Source: Acorus gramineus (taxonomy: Eukaryota > Streptophyta > Magnoliopsida > Acorales > Acoraceae). From it: a stretch of DNA of 64,000 bases. The position numbers and the translations under genes are program-made. Position 1 is the stretch's first letter; each line of letters opens with the position of its first letter. Positions 58,773 through 64,000 of the stretch are shown piece by piece. The notes beneath the pieces are model-generated. The model was not told the DNA's origin and ran no database searches. It saw nothing but the letters and a program-made list of their open reading frames with translations. The stretch covers positions 5,933,943-5,997,942 of the forward strand of contig JAUJYN010000012.1 in assembly GCA_030737835.1 (NCBI GenBank), written 5' to 3'.

Positions 58773-60720
58773 CTCTCTTGGTAAGTTTCTCTCTTCTTTT
58801 TCATATTCTATAGCATGTTTGGGTGTTGTAGAGGTTGTGCATGCCTTGTGTTTGGATTTAGGTGTGTGTGTGAGGGGTTGAGGGAGGGAGTGGAGCGTGG
58901 GTGAGGGCAAGTGCGTGCGGGCAGGCGTGACCCGCGGGGTGCGCACAGATGTGCGTAAGGGTGTAGGCGCGCGGGTACACGCGGGGGCCAAACGAGGTAT
59001 GGGTGCTAGGTACTCGAGCATGAGTGCATGCATGCGTACTTGCATGTGTGCAACCTCGTATTCGTGCATGTCTGAGTTCTTGGTCCATTTAGTCAATTTG
59101 TTGATATTGTGATGTATCTATGCTTATACCTTTGATGTTTTATCTTGCGGATATCGTGGATTGGTCATGCAACGGTCCAGATTGTGGTGAGTGGATCGAT
59201 CCAATCCAGTTGAGAGGCGTTCGATGCACGTAGTTGTGCATTGCGCTTCCATGGGGCACTAAAGCTGCATATTAATTGTGTTTGCATGTTTATATTGATT
59301 GCTTGCATTGTTAGGTTGCATCCATGCCATGCTAGATGTTGTATGCTAGGGCTACGCTATACATCCTTATATCATGTGTAAGAATTCATACTTGTCTATA
59401 TATCATGCCTAATGCCAGCATAGCCTTGTTTCATGCATGGCCCCACCTCGTTTGGCCATATGTCTAGTTCATATATGAATGCATGAGTATAAAGCATGAC
59501 TTAGATAAGATCATGCAATTTTACTACCATGTTTAATATTGCTTTCATGATAATTCTATGTGCAGTTATTATGCATGTTGTATGCTTTTATTCATGTGAT
59601 TAAGCCATGAGCCATGTCTAATGGATTAGGCAACTGTATGACCTGTTGGGGGTCATACTAAGGCATTGGCTTGTGCAAATGAAATTATCTTCCCTGCATC
59701 CGAATGATGCATCTTGGGGGAATTCATGAGAATTCGATACCATATCGGTATTTGATAACCGATGATGGAGGATTTATGAGGATCATATTTGCAAAAGTGG
59801 AATGTTTCTCACCTTCATCGGCCCCGAGTTGAAACTGTCTGAAGTTGAAGTGTCATGTGTGGTGCTGCCACTTGTAGGCACTGTCGATGCGTATTACGAT
59901 ACATATATGGTAGATGTATGATCATGGAAGGCTGTTAGATAGAGGTTACCCAGGAGAAGGCTACCAGAAGATGAATGATGTAGATGAGACAAATTTCTCT
60001 CAATAATAGTCTTATGTTGCCCTTAAGGGTGAGAGTGAGGGCGGGGTGTGGTCATGTCGATACATGACTCACCAGTTTGTTAGTTACCACTCATCTTTGT
60101 TGGGATTTTAACTGCATTGATATGTTAGTATGAGTTGTGATGCTTGGATTGTACCATTCATTGAGCATGTGGCTCACCCCTTGCATGTTGTTTCTCTAGT
60201 AGGCACTGTGTTGGACTTGACAGAGGTGGTGCTCTCGTGAGGTGTAATACCCACAGTAATTGGAGAGTCTATGTCTTGGATTTTGCCAGTGAGAGGCCAT
60301 CAACATTCCTTCCTCTTGTATGTATTTGACACTCATGCTTGTGCACAGTTGTATATTGGTGTCTTTTGGTTATACTTAGCTCTTACCAAACATATGATTA
60401 TGTTTTCAAGTCTGTAATATTATTTTTGGGTTACAGACTTAGTTGTTTCGTTTTCGCCTATTAGGACATCTATCATTTGTTATTGCGTTGCCACCTTGTA
60501 TGTTGTATGTTGGAGTCATTATTAACCTCAGTTATTGATAGCTGATAGTATATATTGCTACGACTCGGGGACGGCTGCCCTGAGGCATAACATCATTATT
60601 TGACAATTTTAATTATCTTAATTTATCATAAATTTATTTTATTTTATATATATGTTTTTCTTATTTTAAACCTCTCATCCCCCCCCCCCATTCTAATTAT
60701 TGGCTCTGCCCCTGAATCTC
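58773..60720. other. Repeat-derived DNA, possibly an old LTR
   Basis: Starts with a G-rich block (58860-59000, 'gtgcgtgcgggcaggcgtga'), then mixed-composition DNA rich in 'tgcatg' and 'catgc'. It ends near 60590 in 'ctcggggacggctgccctga', reminiscent of plant gypsy LTR 3' regions. 60700-60713 reads 'ggctctgcccctga', like a hAT right end. No protein similarity found. Confidence 0.3.
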
Positions 60721-60989
60721 TCCAACCATGACAATATCTCCCTCTCTGTATTTTTCTCCCTTTAATCTCTCCGATTGTTTAAAATAAATAATGTTCAAAC
60801 ACTTTTAAGTATTTTTAAAAATTTATGACTTTTTCATTCCATTAAAATTTAAATTTTTTGTTGCTTTTAGGTTTTTGAATTATTATAAAATATTGTGTAT
60901 CTATTTTGTAATATTATTATAGCTTAAATAAAATGATGTATAAGATTTAACAAGTTAGATTTTTTTATTGAGCATTATTTTTTTATTAT

Positions 60990-61275
60990 TGAGCGTTGTT
61001 ACACTCAATTTTTTTCTCAGACCGAAACACAGTCCTATATACTACATTAGAAATTCAGTAAGTATATATCTTGTTAGATATTATATATACAACATTAGAT
61101 ATTTTCTTACACTTACTAAAAATTATTTCATTCAACTCGAAATGGAGCAATATGCATTTTTTATCAAAACATATATTTCATTAGATGATATTTACTATTT
61201 AAAAAAAATAAAAATATGTAAGGTCTGAGTTTTAATTGGTGAATGTGACTAAATCTAACATTTTTCTTTCTGAAT
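60990..61275 (+). repeat. Dispersed repeat family A (best copy)
   Basis: Carries 'gttgttacactcaattttt', 'aaacacagtcctatatac', 'tcaactcgaaatggagc', 'cattagatgatatttact', 'gtaaggtctgagttttaat' and 'aatctaacat'. Highest similarity is to 30910-31170. Confidence 0.75.
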
Positions 61276-61466
61276 ATGCATGACGCCCTACTTTAAAGAC
61301 TCACCTAGGGCCCAATAAAAAAAATTAATTTTCAAGGCCGGTCCTCTTTCCTGCATCACTTGTTTTATTTTGGGGCAATTAGCATTTTTAGCCCCGGAAA
61401 AATAAATATTTACAAAAATAGCCCCCCCGACTGAATATTTGCAAAAACTAGCCCCGATGGCATTTT

Positions 61467-61664
61467 ACACTGGAGACGGATTATATATAATCCGTCTCCA
61501 GTGTTGCATTCCAAAAAAAAAAAAAACTAAGGCAATCCTAAAAAAACAACTGGAGACGGCATATATATATGCCGTCTCCTAGAGACGGTATATATATATG
61601 CCGTCTCCTGGAGACGGTATATATATATACCGTCTCCAGGGACGGCATATATATATGCCGTCCC
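61467..61664. repeat. Cluster of five palindromes sharing GAGACGG / CCGTCTC arms
   Basis: Palindromes at 61467-61504 (38 bp, perfect), 61552-61579 (28 bp, perfect), 61582-61607 (one T-G pair), 61607-61640 (34 bp, perfect) and 61639-61664 (26 bp, perfect, arm GGGACGG). Each has a GGAGACGG-type arm, an alternating AT centre of about 10-14 bp, and the complementary CCGTCTCC arm. The last four are directly adjacent. They lie between the presumed element terminus and the transposase leader, so they could be transposase or host-protein sites, a promoter part, or a substrate for hairpin RNA. Confidence 0.9.
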
Positions 61665-62215
61665 CGCAGCCAAGCCCTAAAACACCCTTTTTTCACCTCT
61701 TTTCTCCCTCTTTCACCCACCCACCCGTTGCCAACCCTGAAAAATCATCAAAAACAAGTTTGAATCCGAAGGTAAACATCAAAACCCTAAATGTTCTTGA
61801 ATTTTATTATTTATTTGTCAATTGTTTTGATTTTATTGAATAAATTAGGGTTTTTATAAAAAATCCTAAATGTTGAATGTTGAATTTATTTATTATTGGA
61901 ATGTTGATTTTATGATGTTTTGTTAAGTGAAATGCGAATTTTTTTAGGGTTTTGGTTATTTTAAAATGTCTTATTTGTCAAAATAAACTTTTAAATCTTA
62001 AAAAAATTTGTAATTTTTTTTAAAAATTGTATGGCCTTAGGAAATAATTCAATGGCCTCTTAGTAAACATTTTTTAAAAATTAAAGGCTATTTTTAGGAA
62101 ATATGCTTTGTATGTGTTGCATGAATGTTTTTGTGTTTAATGTGTATGTGTTGGATGGATTTTATTATTATGAATTTAGAAATATATTTACTAAGTTGAA
62201 TAATTTATGGTTTAG

Positions 62216-64000
62216 ATGGTAAAGAAATCCGATGTCCCGTTAATGTTCTCTTTTAACGGGAGGATTATTCGAAGCGAAGGTAGTTCATTTTATGAAGGAG
62301 GTACCATGAAAACCACCATCATAAATAAGAAGATCTCTTATGTCGATTTACTCCAAATGATGTACCATATGACGGAGACCGATCCAAGTCTTTACAAATT
62401 GTCCATGACTGCTGTGCATCCAACTCACGACGGAAAGTGTTTGGGTGCCCCTCTCGAAGATGATATGGGGGTGAAAGTTATGATAATGATGTACCCAAAG
62501 CACGCGCATATCATTCAAATATGGTTAGAGAAGGAAGAGATCATACAAAGAGGCCGTGGCGCGATGAATTATGATCCAGAAGATTCATATCCTTCCATTG
62601 TTCGTGAACCATATCAACCTTCATCGTCGTCGTTTGTTCCGTGCACCCAAGAGAATATGATTGAAGCAACACCGACCAATGCCTATGGGAGTGTGAATAT
62701 ACCACATTTGTAAGTATTGTGAATTTATAGGATGTTTTTGGTGGGTGTATTCATATATGTAAGTATATTGTGTTTGCATTTATAGGTCCCCATTTCATGA
62801 CATGGGTTGGGACGATATTCGTGAAGGAATTGAAGTGAACAATGAAGGAGAAGAAGATCAAGAAGGGGGAGAAGAAGAAGATCAAGATTGGGGAGAAGAA
62901 GAAGATCAAGAAGGGGAAGAAGAAGAAGAGGATGATTATGAAGAAGGCTCCGAAGAAGAAGAAGAAGCAGAGGAACCTGATAGTGAGGAGGACCATGATG
63001 TGAGGAGAACTGCCATCAGTGAATATGGTGTTCCTCAAATGTTTCCTACACGTGAGCTTATGGAGCAGGCGGTGGCTGAAAATGTCCATCCATGCATTTA
63101 TGAAATCGGATCTTCTTCGTGTAATGAACTTGAGGTTGGTCAGCTTTTCGCGAATAAGAAGTCACTCATTAATGCTGTCCGAACCTGGAGCATAAAGAAA
63201 TGCGCACAATGTCATGTGGTGAAATCAAATGCAGAAAAATACGCCGTTAAGTGCATAAATGATGAATGTAATTGGAGATTATATGCGAGGAGGGTCAGTG
63301 GTTCAGAAATGTTCAAGATTTCCACTCTGAGAGTTCCTCATACATGCTCCGATCCTCTTCTCAGTTCAAATCACAGACAATTTAGTTCTGATTATATCTC
63401 ACAGCTGATTATGCCAACGATTCGTCATAATTTGAGAATCAGTGCTACTGAGATAATGGACAGGATACGTGCTGATCATCACTACACAATTTCATACTCA
63501 AAGCAAACCGTGCCAAATGGAAGGCTATGGAGAGGATATTTGGAAATTGGGAGGAATCATATGCTGAGTTGCCTCTATATGTTGATGCCTTGAGGAGGTC
63601 TAATCCAGGAACAACTGTGTTCTTCGAAGGCCCTGTCATACAAGAGAATAACATGGGCAGACCGATCCGACAGTTTGAACGTGTTTTTTGGGCATTCGGT
63701 CCAGCCTTAGAGGCTTTCAAACATTGTCGTCCATTGGTTTGCATCGATGGAACACATCTGTATGGAAAGTATAAAGGAACTCTCCTGATAGCCACTGCTT
63801 GCGATGCAGAAAATGGTTTGCTTCCGATAGCCTTTGCTATAGTTGAGTCTGAGAACAGAAGCAGTTGGACCTTCTTCCTTTGGAACTTGTACATTTCTGT
63901 TGGTGGTATAAACAATTTGTGTGTCATATCTGATCGGCACTTGGGCATCATAGCAGGCATGAAGGATATTGAGGAATCAAGCAATGTAACATGGCACCAT
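62216..64000 (+). CDS. mudrA-type MULE transposase, partial, with a frameshift
   Basis: Exon 1 (62216-62709, ATG start) gives the N-terminal ubiquitin-like region usual for plant mudrA proteins (FNGRIIRSEGSSFYEGG, 'ISYVDLLQMMYHMTE'). A 76-nt GT-AG intron (62710-62785) is inferred from frame and splice signals. Exon 2 begins 'SPFHDMGWDD', has an acidic stretch (about 62850-62990, E/D-rich), then a MuDR-type DNA-binding domain: 'ELEVGQLFANKKSLINAV', 'CNWRLYARRV', 'HTCSDPLL'. At 63500-63504 the frame breaks by the apparent loss of one base. The next frame continues cleanly with 'AKWKAMERIFGNWEESYAEL', 'CIDGTHLYGKYKGTLLIATA' (first catalytic D) and 'CVISDRHLGI' (second D). The catalytic E lies beyond the window. 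Apart from the one-base break it looks young. Confidence 0.8.

Larger units (their letters stand above)
61373..64000 (+). mobile_element. Mutator-like element (MULE), 5' part, continues beyond window
   Basis: Contains, in order: a likely terminal region beginning near 'ggggcaattagcattttta' with 'tagccccc' blocks spaced about 40 bp, a palindrome cluster (61467-61664), a pyrimidine-rich leader (61665-62215) and a mudrA-type transposase gene from 62216. The right terminus and target duplication are outside the window, so the left boundary is provisional. Confidence 0.65.

Noticed and set aside
58758..59112. Open frames on both strands in the G-rich block near 58.9 kb
   Set aside because: Length is explained by high GC content; translations are H/T/P-rich with no domain.

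Overview
This window looks like nuclear DNA of a flowering plant. It is AT-rich, gene-poor and crowded with mobile-element remains. Three things point to a plant: a seven-exon Rab7 (RABG3-type) GTPase with GT-AG introns, one of them almost 6 kb; relics of plant-specific families (FAR1-related, B3, DUF247, DUF295); and plant-type L1 LINEs, Mutator-like, hAT-like and PIF-like elements. The species cannot be named from the sequence. No tRNA, rRNA or CRISPR array was found.

Layout. 0-8 kb: a solo LTR with a 5-bp target duplication, a second LTR-like remnant, and a 955-bp foldback element with a 9-bp duplication. 8.7-13.2 kb: a decayed plus-strand L1-type LINE whose reverse-transcriptase core is deleted. 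13.3-18.3 kb: hAT-like and PIF-like non-autonomous elements, two of them with intact target duplications. 20.3-28.4 kb: relics of a FAR1-related gene and a B3-domain gene, both carrying stops or frameshifts, plus an antisense FAR1 fragment. 30.0-33.1 kb: a 3.1-kb element with inverted arms of about 0.9 kb. 34.6-35.7 kb: an intact single-exon DUF295 (KIB-like beta-propeller) gene. 36-42 kb: nested elements, including a 2.17-kb long-TIR element, set between two short stretches that resemble the B3 relic, then a 104-bp tandem repeat. 42.6-54.8 kb: the RABG3 gene, complete as 206 codons, with antisense LINE debris in its two giant introns. 55.2-56.3 kb: a minus-strand DUF247 pseudogene cut off by a dispersed repeat. 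58-61 kb: hAT-like ends and repetitive DNA. 61.4-64 kb: the 5' part of a Mutator-like element with a mudrA-type transposase gene running off the window, preceded by a cluster of palindromes.

Only two host genes appear functional, the DUF295 gene and RABG3. RABG3 encodes the late-endosome/vacuole Rab GTPase, and its last 22 codons, with the prenylation motif, lie 6 kb downstream of the rest. Nothing suggests that the neighbouring genes form a pathway. The window mainly records nested transposition and gene decay. The most unusual structure is the set of five short A/T-centred palindromes (61467-61664) ahead of the Mutator-like transposase gene. All family assignments come from reading the sequence; no database search was run.
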